Part shown: piece after piece, positions 45,933 through 53,973 of the stretch
How positions within the stretch are numbered: position 1 is the stretch's first letter
How the letters are laid out: every line of letters begins with the position of its first letter
Origin: Maribacter sp.
Lineage (GTDB): Bacteria; Bacteroidota; Bacteroidia; Flavobacteriales; Flavobacteriaceae
NCBI GenBank assembly: GCA_024643345.1
Contig: JAHENB010000001.1
Location: 26,856 to 90,855, forward strand
Length of the DNA stretch: 64,000 nucleotides
Reading direction: 5' to 3'
Translations under genes and position numbers: made by a program
Notes under the pieces: model-generated
Database searches by the model: none
Seen by the model: only the letters and a program-made list of their open reading frames with translations
Told to the model about the DNA's origin: nothing

Positions 45933-46595
45933 ATGGCAGAGGATAAAATCCATGTTTATTTTATGCCTGGAATGGCTGCCAATCCATCTATTTTTAAAAA
46001 CATCAAACTTCCCAAATTACAATTCGAGAAGCATTTACTGGAGTGGTTCATACCCACGGAAGGAATGGATATCAAGGACTACGCCTATGAAATGTCAAAA
46101 AAAATCAAACACGAAAATCCTGTTCTGGTCGGGGTTTCGTTTGGGGGGATTTTGGTACAAGAGATGGGACGATTTATTCCGACCAAGAAGATTATTGTGG
46201 TTTCGAGCATTAAGCATGAATCGGAATTGCCTAAACGCATGATTTTTGCCAAATATACACAGGTACATAAGCTTCTTCCCACCGGTTTAATTAACAATAT
46301 TGAGCTATTGACCAAATATGCATTTGGTGAGATTGTGACCAAGCGCCTCAAACTTTATGAGGAATACCTTTCTATTCGTGATAAATATTATATCGATTGG
46401 TCTATTGACCAAATGGTCAACTGGAGGCAAACCAAAATGCCTGAAGTTCTGGTACATATCCACGGTGAAAAGGATGCCGTGTTTCCGGTCGGAAATATAA
46501 AAGACTGTATCATCATCAAAAATGGGACCCATACAATGATCATTCATCGGGCAAAATGGTTCAATGAACATCTGCCCACAATTATTTTGCAATAA
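45933..46595 (+). CDS. Alpha/beta hydrolase
   Basis: A 220-residue cytoplasmic hydrolase. The nucleophile elbow is GVSFGG with Ser69; HGEKDAVFP gives the acid and GTHTMIIH the histidine. There is no signal peptide. Substrate is unknown. It is followed after 43 bp by the lytic transglycosylase gene on the same strand and may be co-transcribed with it. Confidence 0.82.
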   Translation: MAEDKIHVYFMPGMAANPSIFKNIKLPKLQFEKHLLEWFIPTEGMDIKDYAYEMSKKIKHENPVLVGVSFGGILVQEMGRFIPTKKIIVVSSIKHESELPKRMIFAKYTQVHKLLPTGLINNIELLTKYAFGEIVTKRLKLYEEYLSIRDKYYIDWSIDQMVNWRQTKMPEVLVHIHGEKDAVFPVGNIKDCIIIKNGTHTMIIHRAKWFNEHLPTIILQ

Positions 46596-46638
46596 GTCAG
46601 TTGTATTAATACCTTTACCATAAAAGAAATATAAAATC

Positions 46639-47586
46639 ATGAAGACCATAAAAAACATATTGATGCTCTTAGGCGTATTTTTTGTCATAAGTACGCTGGT
46701 TTTTGCCGTGCAGAGTGGTGATGTCGATGCCGCCGATGTAGCGGAGAACGATGTTGCGACCGAATCCAATACAAGTTATCGGATCACTGCCATTGAAATC
46801 CCTGAAAATCTGAACTTCGCAGGGGAATCGGTACCACTTGAAGATCCAGAGGTTATGGAACGGGTAGATAGGGAATTTTTGGTCAATACCTATTGGCAGT
46901 CGAATGCCCTCTTATTGATGAAAAGGGCACATAAATATTTCCCTGTGATCGAGCCCATTCTGGCCAAAAATGGCGTCCCAGACGATTTTAAATACCTTGC
47001 ATTGGCAGAAAGTGGGCTTCAAAATGTGGTTAGCCCTGCAGGGGCGACGGGTTTCTGGCAAATCATGAAGGGTACCGGCAGGGATTATGGTCTTGAAGTG
47101 AACGAAAACGTGGATGAGCGGTACCATCTGGAAAAAGCTACCGAAGTGGCCTGCAGGTATATTTTAAATTCGAAGGAAAAGTTCGGCACCTGGACACTTG
47201 CCGCGGCTTCTTATAATGCCGGTCCAGGATCTATCAATAAATTTATGGGAATTCAGAAGGCCGAAAACTATTATGACTTGCTATTGGGTGAGGAGACTGG
47301 CCGTTATGTATTTCGAATCATGGCAATCAAGGAAATTTTGAACAATCCTGAAAAATATGGTTTTCACCTAGATTCCAAAGACATGTATTCGGCCGTGCCA
47401 ACCTTTAAGGTCGAGGTCTCCGAACCTGTGCTCAGTTTTGCCGATTTCGCCCATAAATATGAAATCAACTACAAGATTTTGAAAAGGCATAATCCATGGC
47501 TCCGTGAGCCACATTTGGCAAATCAATCCAAGAAAACCTATACTTTGGAAATTCCCAATAAAGGGTATTACCACATAGGGAAGTAA
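46639..47586 (+). CDS. Lytic murein transglycosylase (GH23, MltD-like)
   Basis: A 315-residue exported enzyme with an N-terminal signal peptide or anchor (about 1-27) that cuts peptidoglycan between MurNAc and GlcNAc with 1,6-anhydro formation. The catalytic Glu124 lies in YLALAESGLQ, followed by SPAGATGFWQIMKGT, LAAASYNAGPG and YVFRIMAIKEI, the SLT motifs. The C-terminal 60 residues (YEINYKILKRHNPWLR ... YTLEIP) look like the end of an MltD with one reduced LysM-like repeat. It acts in the periplasm. Confidence 0.9.
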   Translation: MKTIKNILMLLGVFFVISTLVFAVQSGDVDAADVAENDVATESNTSYRITAIEIPENLNFAGESVPLEDPEVMERVDREFLVNTYWQSNALLLMKRAHKYFPVIEPILAKNGVPDDFKYLALAESGLQNVVSPAGATGFWQIMKGTGRDYGLEVNENVDERYHLEKATEVACRYILNSKEKFGTWTLAAASYNAGPGSINKFMGIQKAENYYDLLLGEETGRYVFRIMAIKEILNNPEKYGFHLDSKDMYSAVPTFKVEVSEPVLSFADFAHKYEINYKILKRHNPWLREPHLANQSKKTYTLEIPNKGYYHIGK

Positions 47587-47593
47587 GCGCACA

Positions 47594-48109
47594 TCAGATT
47601 TTTTTCATCTGTTGCTGCATCATTTTGATCTGCTCGGTGAGCATATTGTTTTTATCCAATTTTTTTGCTTCCTGCAATAAGGTGGTTGCCTCGCGCTTTC
47701 GACGTTTCTGCATGGCTATACCAGCTAGGCTTAATTTGGCCATGGCCACATCGTAATCCATGGTCAACCCGAATTTCAGCGCCTTCTTAAAATACTTTTC
47801 GGCCTCGGTAAGGTTTTTTTGCGAATAGATGATACCATGAAGGTAATTGAAGTATCCCTGCTGCTTTTGGGTTAGAGCGGCGGCGGGGTTATTGATCTTA
47901 TCCAACCATTTTTGGGTGCCGATCATATCCTGTTTTCGCATTCTAAGAAAGGCAAGTAATATCATTTCATTTCTAAAATAGAGGAAAACGAAAATAAGCG
48001 ACAGTAAGATCAGGAATATGCCGTTGCCTATGTTGCCCTCAATGAACTGGTAAACCGCATAGGCGATGATAAGCCCCGTGATGACCAATTTGAAGTTTTT
48101 GTTAAACAT
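47594..48109 (-). CDS. TPR-like protein with two N-terminal membrane segments
   Basis: A 171-residue protein with two hydrophobic segments (about 6-24 and 28-46) and a soluble part with tetratricopeptide-like helices (LHGIIYSQKNLTEAEKYFKKALKFG and MAKLSLAGIAMQKRRKREATTLLQEAKKL). TPR parts bind other proteins; partners are unknown. It starts 4 bp after the stop of the next upstream secreted protein gene and both are probably co-transcribed. It converges on the transglycosylase gene with a 7-bp gap. Confidence 0.7.
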   Translation of the reverse strand: MFNKNFKLVITGLIIAYAVYQFIEGNIGNGIFLILLSLIFVFLYFRNEMILLAFLRMRKQDMIGTQKWLDKINNPAAALTQKQQGYFNYLHGIIYSQKNLTEAEKYFKKALKFGLTMDYDVAMAKLSLAGIAMQKRRKREATTLLQEAKKLDKNNMLTEQIKMMQQQMKKI

Positions 48110-48113
48110 TGTG

Positions 48114-48995
48114 TTATTTTATTAATTGATAGCTGATACTTGTTTTTATCGTGGTAGGTATTACCTGTTTCCCTAATTGCTCCATGGTGGCAATACCATC
48201 TGACAGGCCCTCGACCTTCATGAATTCTATAAAACCGGAATTTAGGTCTGCAGTGATTTCGGTGACATGGGTACCTTCCAATTTCATGGTCGTACCGGGT
48301 TCTGTCACATCCATGCCAACCTGGCCCCGACCACTTATTTCGACATGGCTATTGTTCAGCGCGTTCAAGACCCATTTATTTTTTGCCGTGAGTTTGCCTT
48401 CATAAACATTTTCCCAGCTGTCCCCGACCTTTAGGGCTTTCTCTGGATAAATAAAAGTCATCTGTTCATAGCTGTTCGACAACGCTTCGGACCCAAATTC
48501 ATCGCTGAGCGATTTTTTCATCAGATGTAATGAAAATTCGTCGGTAAGACCTGAGGCTTTGGCCATTTTAGCCACCAAACTGTCCCCGCCCATCACCGAA
48601 AGTATGTCCCCGGTTTTTGCCAGCGTAATTTCAATGGGACTATCGAGCAGGCTATTGAATATCTGGGACTGCATATCGTCCTTTTTAACTTCCTTCGCCC
48701 GTACATTCATCATTTCACCTTGGAGACTGGAGATCATCTTCATGTTGAGGTCTTTAAAAGTAAGGGTAATTTCATAATTGCCTTCTTTTTCCCCCATTAC
48801 CTTAAATTCCAATAGACCATCAATATCGTTCGTTATTTCGTGTTCGGCACCATCCAAGTTTTGTGTGATCACTTGATGGGCTTTCTGCCTTATCATAAAA
48901 ACTTCGTTTTTTTCTAGGTGATAGGACAAGGTGGTTTGGCCAAAACCCACAAGCGCCGAAAAGAGGAAAAATACGATGTACATGGTGATTTTCAT
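48114..48995 (-). CDS. Secreted protein of unknown function (DUF6263-like)
   Basis: A 293-residue exported protein with signal peptide (about 1-19, ending GFGQ). The mature part is beta-rich with regular strands (FEFKVMGEKEGNYEITLTFKDL-like, YPEKALKVGDSWENVYEGKL) and an all-soluble profile, resembling the DUF6263 family of Bacteroidota. No function is known to me. A GTG two codons upstream (49001) is possible, but the ATG at 48995 is better placed. Diverges from rpmH. Confidence 0.65.
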   Translation of the reverse strand: MKITMYIVFFLFSALVGFGQTTLSYHLEKNEVFMIRQKAHQVITQNLDGAEHEITNDIDGLLEFKVMGEKEGNYEITLTFKDLNMKMISSLQGEMMNVRAKEVKKDDMQSQIFNSLLDSPIEITLAKTGDILSVMGGDSLVAKMAKASGLTDEFSLHLMKKSLSDEFGSEALSNSYEQMTFIYPEKALKVGDSWENVYEGKLTAKNKWVLNALNNSHVEISGRGQVGMDVTEPGTTMKLEGTHVTEITADLNSGFIEFMKVEGLSDGIATMEQLGKQVIPTTIKTSISYQLIK

Positions 48996-49068
48996 AGCCA
49001 CAATCTCTCGATTTTTTTGAATGCTGCAAAAGTAACAAAAACAATTCGAAACATTTTTTTAAATGGAT

Positions 49069-49098
49069 TTGCCAAAGCAAAAACTCTTTGTATATTTG
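49069..49098 (+). promoter_or_regulatory. Promoter of rpmH
   Basis: TTG (49069-49071), a 19-bp spacer, then TATATTTG (49091-49098), the same exact architecture as the rpmE2 promoter. The ATG is 56 bp downstream. Confidence 0.75.
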
Positions 49099-49154
49099 CG
49101 CCCAGTTTTGCGGGTGAGCCTGCAACAAAACGAAATAACAAAAAGGTTTAGAAA

Positions 49155-49322
49155 ATGCCCGGACAAAAGAGAACATATCAGCCATCCAAAAGGAAGAGAA
49201 GAAATAAACATGGTTTTAGGGAACGCATGGCAACCGCGAACGGACGAAAGGTTTTGGCAAGGAGAAGGGCCAAGGGAAGAAAGAAGTTAACCGTATCGTC
49301 AGACCCGAGACACAAAAAATAA
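49155..49322 (+). CDS. rpmH: 50S ribosomal protein L34
   Basis: A 55-residue basic protein reading [20 protein letters not shown] and then [20 protein letters not shown], the L34 signature, with a short extra C-terminal tail [12 protein letters not shown] typical of Flavobacteria. Part of the large ribosomal subunit near the peptide tunnel. It is alone between its own promoter and terminator; dnaA and rnpA are not next to it, unlike in many bacteria. Confidence 0.97.
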   Translation: MPGQKRTYQPSKRKRRNKHGFRERMATANGRKVLARRRAKGRKKLTVSSDPRHKK

Positions 49323-49345
49323 TGACGTATTTTTTAAAATATTTT

Positions 49346-49379
49346 GGTGTTACTTTTCCGAAAGTAGCACCTTTTTTTT
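49346..49379 (+). terminator. Rho-independent terminator of rpmH
   Basis: An 11-bp stem (49346-49356 with 49361-49371, one G-T pair) and 4-nt loop, then eight T. It begins 24 bp after the rpmH stop. The carB start is 28 bp further on, so carB may depend on readthrough or a promoter hidden here. Confidence 0.92.
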
Positions 49380-49406
49380 GTCTAATAGTTATTTAAAAGA
49401 GGATAA

Positions 49407-52259
49407 ATGCCAAAAAGAGAAGATTTAAAGTCGATTTTGATCATCGGTTCCGGACCCATCGTGATAGGACAGGCCTGTGAATTCGATTATTCCGGTTCGC
49501 AAGCGTTGCGTTCATTAAGGGAAGATGGTATCGAGACCATTTTGATCAATAGCAACCCAGCGACCATCATGACCGACCCTTCCATGGCCGACCATATTTA
49601 CTTGAAACCACTGACGACCAAATCGATCATTGAAATATTGAAGGAACATCCCCAAATTGATGCGGTATTGCCGACCATGGGTGGCCAGACCGCACTCAAC
49701 CTCTGCATCGAAGCGGGTGAAAAAGGGATATGGGACGATTTTAACGTAGAGATCATAGGGGTCGATATCGATGCGATAAACATTACGGAAGACCGTGAAA
49801 AGTTTCGGGAACTGATGTTGAAAATAGGAATCGGCATGGCCCCGCAAACCACGGCCACTTCTTTTTTGAAAGGGAAGGAAATCGCCCAAGAATACGGTTT
49901 TCCATTAGTAATTCGAGCCTCTTTTACCCTAGGGGGCGCTGGCGCTTCCATCGTATACAAACCGGAAGAGTTCGATGAACTCTTAAGTCGGGGGCTTGAG
50001 ATTTCTCCGATCCACGAGGTGATGATCGATAAGGCGATGATGGGCTGGAAGGAATTTGAATTGGAATTGTTGCGGGACCATAACGACAATGTGGTGATCA
50101 TCTGCGCCATTGAAAACATGGACCCCATGGGCATCCATACAGGGGACTCCATTACCGTGGCCCCGGCGATGACCCTATCCGATAAAACTTACCAGAGAAT
50201 GCGCGATATGGCCATCAAGATGATGCGGAGTATCGGGGATTTTGCAGGTGGCTGTAACGTTCAGTTTGCCGTAAGCCCTGATGAAAAGGAAGATATCATC
50301 GCCATAGAAATCAATCCAAGGGTTTCCAGGTCATCGGCCCTTGCTTCAAAGGCGACCGGATATCCCATCGCAAAGATCGCCGCCAAATTGGCCATCGGTT
50401 ACAACCTTGATGAGTTGGAGAACCAGATTACCAAATCTACTTCGGCCCTTTTTGAACCTACCTTGGATTATGTAATCGTTAAAATACCGCGATGGAATTT
50501 CGATAAGTTCGAAGGATCGGACCGTACGCTTGGGCTACAGATGAAATCGGTTGGAGAGGTCATGGGCATCGGACGTTCTTTCCAAGAAGCATTGCACAAG
50601 GCGACCCAGTCGCTCGAAATCAAAAGAAATGGTCTGGGCGCAGATGGCAAAGGTTACCGCGATTATGACCAAATCATCAGTAAACTTACCATTCCCAGCT
50701 GGGATAGGGTTTTCGTGATCTACGACGCCATACAAATAGGCATTCCTTTGAGCAGGATACATGAAATCACGAAGATCGATATGTGGTTCCTGAAGCAGTA
50801 TGAAGAGCTGTACCAATTGGAAAAGGAAATATCGAAGTATACTATCGCCAGTCTTTCGAGGGAATTGTTGCTCGAGGCCAAACAAAAGGGTTTCGCGGAT
50901 CGGCAGATCGCACATATGCTGGATTGCTATGAAAGCGAAGTTTACAATAAGAGGATTGAGCTCAATATCAATAGGGTATACAAGCTGGTCGACACCTGTG
51001 CCGCTGAGTTTAAGGCGATGACACCTTATTATTACTCTACCTTCGAGGCAGAGATCGAAACCGAAGACGGCAACCGATTTGTGGAGAACGACAGCGTGGT
51101 CACCGACCGAAAGAAAATCGTGGTCTTGGGTTCGGGGCCCAACCGTATCGGACAGGGTATCGAATTTGACTATTGCTGCGTACATGGGGTTTTGGCCGCA
51201 TCGGAATGCGGATACGAAACGATCATGATCAACTGCAACCCCGAAACGGTCTCTACCGATTTCGATACGGCGGACAAATTGTATTTCGAACCCGTATTTT
51301 GGGAGCACATCTATGATATCATTCGACATGAAAAGCCCGAGGGCGTTATTGTTCAATTGGGAGGGCAAACGGCCTTGAAACTGGCCGAAAAACTCGATAA
51401 ATATGGCATTAAGATTATTGGCACCAGTTTCAAATCGCTCGATCTTGCCGAAGATCGTGGAAGCTTTTCGAATCTCCTGAAAGACAATAACATACCCTAT
51501 CCCCGTTTCGGTGTGGCGGAAACCGCTGATGAGGCCCTATCCCTTGCCGATCAACTGGGCTTTCCGCTTCTGGTGAGACCTTCCTATGTATTGGGAGGGC
51601 AAGGGATGAAAATCGTCATCAATAAGGAAGAATTGGAAGCCCATGTAGTGGACCTTCTAAGAAAAATACCCAACAACAAATTATTGCTCGACCACTATTT
51701 AGATGGTGCCATTGAAGCGGAGGCCGATGCCATATGTGATGGGGAAGAGGTTTATATCATAGGCATCATGGAACATATTGAACCCTGCGGTATACATTCA
51801 GGAGATTCCAATGCCACCTTGCCACCGTTTAACCTGGGCGAGTTCGTGATGCAACAGATCAAAGACCACACCCATAAAATTGCCCTTGCACTCAATACGG
51901 TAGGGCTGATCAATATACAGTTTGCCATCAAGGACGACATCGTTTACATTATAGAAGCGAATCCAAGGGCTTCCCGTACCGTACCTTTTATTTCCAAGGC
52001 ATATAAGGAGCCCTATGTGAATTATGCCACCAAAGTGATGCTCGGTGAGAAAAAGGTTAGGGATTTCAACTTTAACCCGCAATTGGAGGGCTATGCCATC
52101 AAACAACCCGTGTTTTCCTTTAACAAGTTCCCCAACGTCAACAAAAATCTGGGACCGGAAATGAAGAGCACTGGTGAAAGTATTCTGTTCATCGATAGTT
52201 TAAAGGACGACGAATTTTATAACCTTTATGGGCGCAGGAAGATGTATTTGAGTAAATAA
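49407..52259 (+). CDS. carB: Carbamoyl-phosphate synthase large subunit, short form
   Basis: A 950-residue enzyme subunit that makes carbamoyl phosphate for pyrimidines and arginine. Two homologous ATP-grasp halves are present (GSGPIVIGQACEFDYSGSQA and GSGPNRIGQGIEFDYCCVH), joined by the oligomerisation region. The protein ends right after the second ATP-grasp half (GRRKMYLSK), so the C-terminal MGS-like allosteric domain of the 1073-residue E. coli enzyme is absent. The start has an AAGAGG-like sequence upstream. carA is not in the window. It follows rpmH closely on the same strand. Confidence 0.95.
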   Translation: MPKREDLKSILIIGSGPIVIGQACEFDYSGSQALRSLREDGIETILINSNPATIMTDPSMADHIYLKPLTTKSIIEILKEHPQIDAVLPTMGGQTALNLCIEAGEKGIWDDFNVEIIGVDIDAINITEDREKFRELMLKIGIGMAPQTTATSFLKGKEIAQEYGFPLVIRASFTLGGAGASIVYKPEEFDELLSRGLEISPIHEVMIDKAMMGWKEFELELLRDHNDNVVIICAIENMDPMGIHTGDSITVAPAMTLSDKTYQRMRDMAIKMMRSIGDFAGGCNVQFAVSPDEKEDIIAIEINPRVSRSSALASKATGYPIAKIAAKLAIGYNLDELENQITKSTSALFEPTLDYVIVKIPRWNFDKFEGSDRTLGLQMKSVGEVMGIGRSFQEALHKATQSLEIKRNGLGADGKGYRDYDQIISKLTIPSWDRVFVIYDAIQIGIPLSRIHEITKIDMWFLKQYEELYQLEKEISKYTIASLSRELLLEAKQKGFADRQIAHMLDCYESEVYNKRIELNINRVYKLVDTCAAEFKAMTPYYYSTFEAEIETEDGNRFVENDSVVTDRKKIVVLGSGPNRIGQGIEFDYCCVHGVLAASECGYETIMINCNPETVSTDFDTADKLYFEPVFWEHIYDIIRHEKPEGVIVQLGGQTALKLAEKLDKYGIKIIGTSFKSLDLAEDRGSFSNLLKDNNIPYPRFGVAETADEALSLADQLGFPLLVRPSYVLGGQGMKIVINKEELEAHVVDLLRKIPNNKLLLDHYLDGAIEAEADAICDGEEVYIIGIMEHIEPCGIHSGDSNATLPPFNLGEFVMQQIKDHTHKIALALNTVGLINIQFAIKDDIVYIIEANPRASRTVPFISKAYKEPYVNYATKVMLGEKKVRDFNFNPQLEGYAIKQPVFSFNKFPNVNKNLGPEMKSTGESILFIDSLKDDEFYNLYGRRKMYLSK

Positions 52260-52444
52260 GGGCGCTCAATTGAAATTTACCCAAGAAAAGGACAATTTTA
52301 TCAAATAGCGAAATGCTAGGATAGGTACACTTGGCCTCAAGTGCAGCACCAAAAGTTGCGCTACACTTTTCTTGTAATCTTTTGGTCGGCTTTTCGATAT
52401 TCCATGCCCCTTGAAGCTTTCATCTTTAGCCTATAGGCAAGAAA
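52260..52444. other. 185-bp gap between converging carB and gnd
   Basis: Contains a 6-bp hairpin CACTTG-GCCT-CAAGTG (52328-52343), with no T-run, and a looser AAAAG/CTTTT pairing beyond it. It may serve as weak termination for carB. Nothing else is recognised. Confidence 0.4.
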
Positions 52445-53848
52445 TTACCACTCGGTATGGAAAATACCTTCCTTATCCAATCTTTCATACGTATGCGAGC
52501 CAAAATAGTCGCGTTGGGCCTGTATCAGGTTCAACGGCAAACGCGACGCTGTGTAAGCATCGAAATAGGTAAGGGAGGCAGCTAGGCCCGGCAGTGGAAT
52601 CCCGTTTTTGGCCGCATAGGCCACCAAAGTTCGGGCAGAAGCGACCGTGCCCTGTACTTTTTCAATGAAGGCAGGGGATAGCAATAGATTGGGAACGGCT
52701 GGGTCGGCTTCAAAAGCGGTGGCGATATCGGCCAAGAGGCCTGCCCTGATGATACATCCCGCCCGCCATATCTTTGCGATTACCGCCATGTTGAGCTGGT
52801 AGGCATAGTCTTTAGAGGCCTCTGAAAGTTGGTGCAGGCCTTGGGCATAGGTGATGATGAAGGCAAAATATAATGCCGATTCGGTCAGTTTTTCAAGTTC
52901 TTCCTGGGCCATCGATTCGATTTGTGGACGGTCGTATAGCCCATCTGCCTTGATGCGTTCGTCTTTTAGTGCGGATATCTCCCGCATGCTTACCGCCATA
53001 TCGATAGTGGGAATGGGTATCCCAAGATCCATGGCATTTTGGGACGTCCATTTTCCGGTACCTTTTTGTTTTGCCTTGTCCAATATCTTATCGATCAACC
53101 TGCCCTCGCCCTGGTCATCTTTTTGCAAAAATATTTCCGAACTGATTTCTATCAAAAATGATTGCAATCGGCCCTCGTTCCATTTTTTGAATAAATGGTG
53201 CAGCTGGTCATTGTTGTAATTGCCCCCTTTTTGGAGCAGGTCATAGATTTCCGAGGTCAACTGCATCAATCCATATTCGATGCCGTTGTGTACCATTTTC
53301 ACATAATTACCCGCCGATTTGGGTCCCAAATAGGCTACACAGGGCTCGCCTTGGTATTTCGCCGCCACGGCCTCAAAAATGGGCTGAACCACTTTATAGG
53401 CACTTTTTGAACCCCCTGGCATGATACTGGGTCCTTTTCTTGCCCCTTCAGCGCCCCCTGAAACGCCGGCACCAAAGAAAAAGATACCTCGGGTTTCGAG
53501 ATGGGCCTCCCTACGATCGGTATCGGTAAAAAAAGAATTGCCGCCATCGATGATCATATCGCCACGGTCTATTTGGGGCAAAAGGTTTTCAATGACCGTA
53601 TCCACTATTTTTCCGGCAGGTACCAACAACATGATCTTTCTTGGCTGTTTCAGGGAATTTACAAAGGTTTTAATACTTGTACTGGCATCTACTTTGGTCA
53701 GATCGCCACCTTCTCCCTTTAAGGCGTTCACTTTTTCGGGATCGGTATCGTGGCCAAATGCGGTAAATCCGTTATCGGCCACATTTAAAATGAAATTTCG
53801 CCCCATGACGCCCAAACCAATCAATCCAAAATCGTATTTCCGCTCCAT
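52445..53848 (-). CDS. gnd: 6-phosphogluconate dehydrogenase, decarboxylating
   Basis: A 467-residue NADP enzyme that turns 6-phosphogluconate into ribulose 5-phosphate and CO2. It has the Rossmann start GLIGLGVMGRN, the SGGAEGARKGPSIMPGG substrate loop, the active-site KMVHNGIEYGLMQ, and the all-helical C-terminal dimer domain. The length is that of the long E. coli-like form. It diverges from zwf across 125 bp, and with zwf and pgl forms the complete oxidative pentose phosphate branch. Confidence 0.96.
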   Translation of the reverse strand: MERKYDFGLIGLGVMGRNFILNVADNGFTAFGHDTDPEKVNALKGEGGDLTKVDASTSIKTFVNSLKQPRKIMLLVPAGKIVDTVIENLLPQIDRGDMIIDGGNSFFTDTDRREAHLETRGIFFFGAGVSGGAEGARKGPSIMPGGSKSAYKVVQPIFEAVAAKYQGEPCVAYLGPKSAGNYVKMVHNGIEYGLMQLTSEIYDLLQKGGNYNNDQLHHLFKKWNEGRLQSFLIEISSEIFLQKDDQGEGRLIDKILDKAKQKGTGKWTSQNAMDLGIPIPTIDMAVSMREISALKDERIKADGLYDRPQIESMAQEELEKLTESALYFAFIITYAQGLHQLSEASKDYAYQLNMAVIAKIWRAGCIIRAGLLADIATAFEADPAVPNLLLSPAFIEKVQGTVASARTLVAYAAKNGIPLPGLAASLTYFDAYTASRLPLNLIQAQRDYFGSHTYERLDKEGIFHTEW

Positions 53849-53875
53849 TTGTTATGTTCTAGTTACCGAAAGAAT

Positions 53876-53883
53876 CAAAAATA
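53876..53883 (-). promoter_or_regulatory. Predicted -7 element of gnd
   Basis: Reads TATTTTTG on the minus strand, 27 bp ahead of the gnd ATG, and lies 24 bp from the palindrome. Confidence 0.4.
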
Positions 53884-53907
53884 AATCAAATTACCGAGTT
53901 TTATCGG

Positions 53908-53921
53908 TTATCGATCGATAA
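53908..53921. promoter_or_regulatory. Palindrome between gnd and zwf, candidate operator
   Basis: TTATCGATCGATAA is a perfect 14-bp palindrome; a further TTATCG lies just to its left (53901-53906). It sits between the two divergent promoters. The binding protein is unknown. Confidence 0.5.
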
Positions 53922-53973
53922 ACTCAATTAGCTTTAATATATTCATACCTCTTAATTTAGACAAGACTGTAAT

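Noticed and set aside
50535-51368. 277-residue open frame antisense to carB
   Set aside because: It lies wholly within carB on the opposite strand, has no family resemblance, no promoter and amino acid content expected of a shadow frame.
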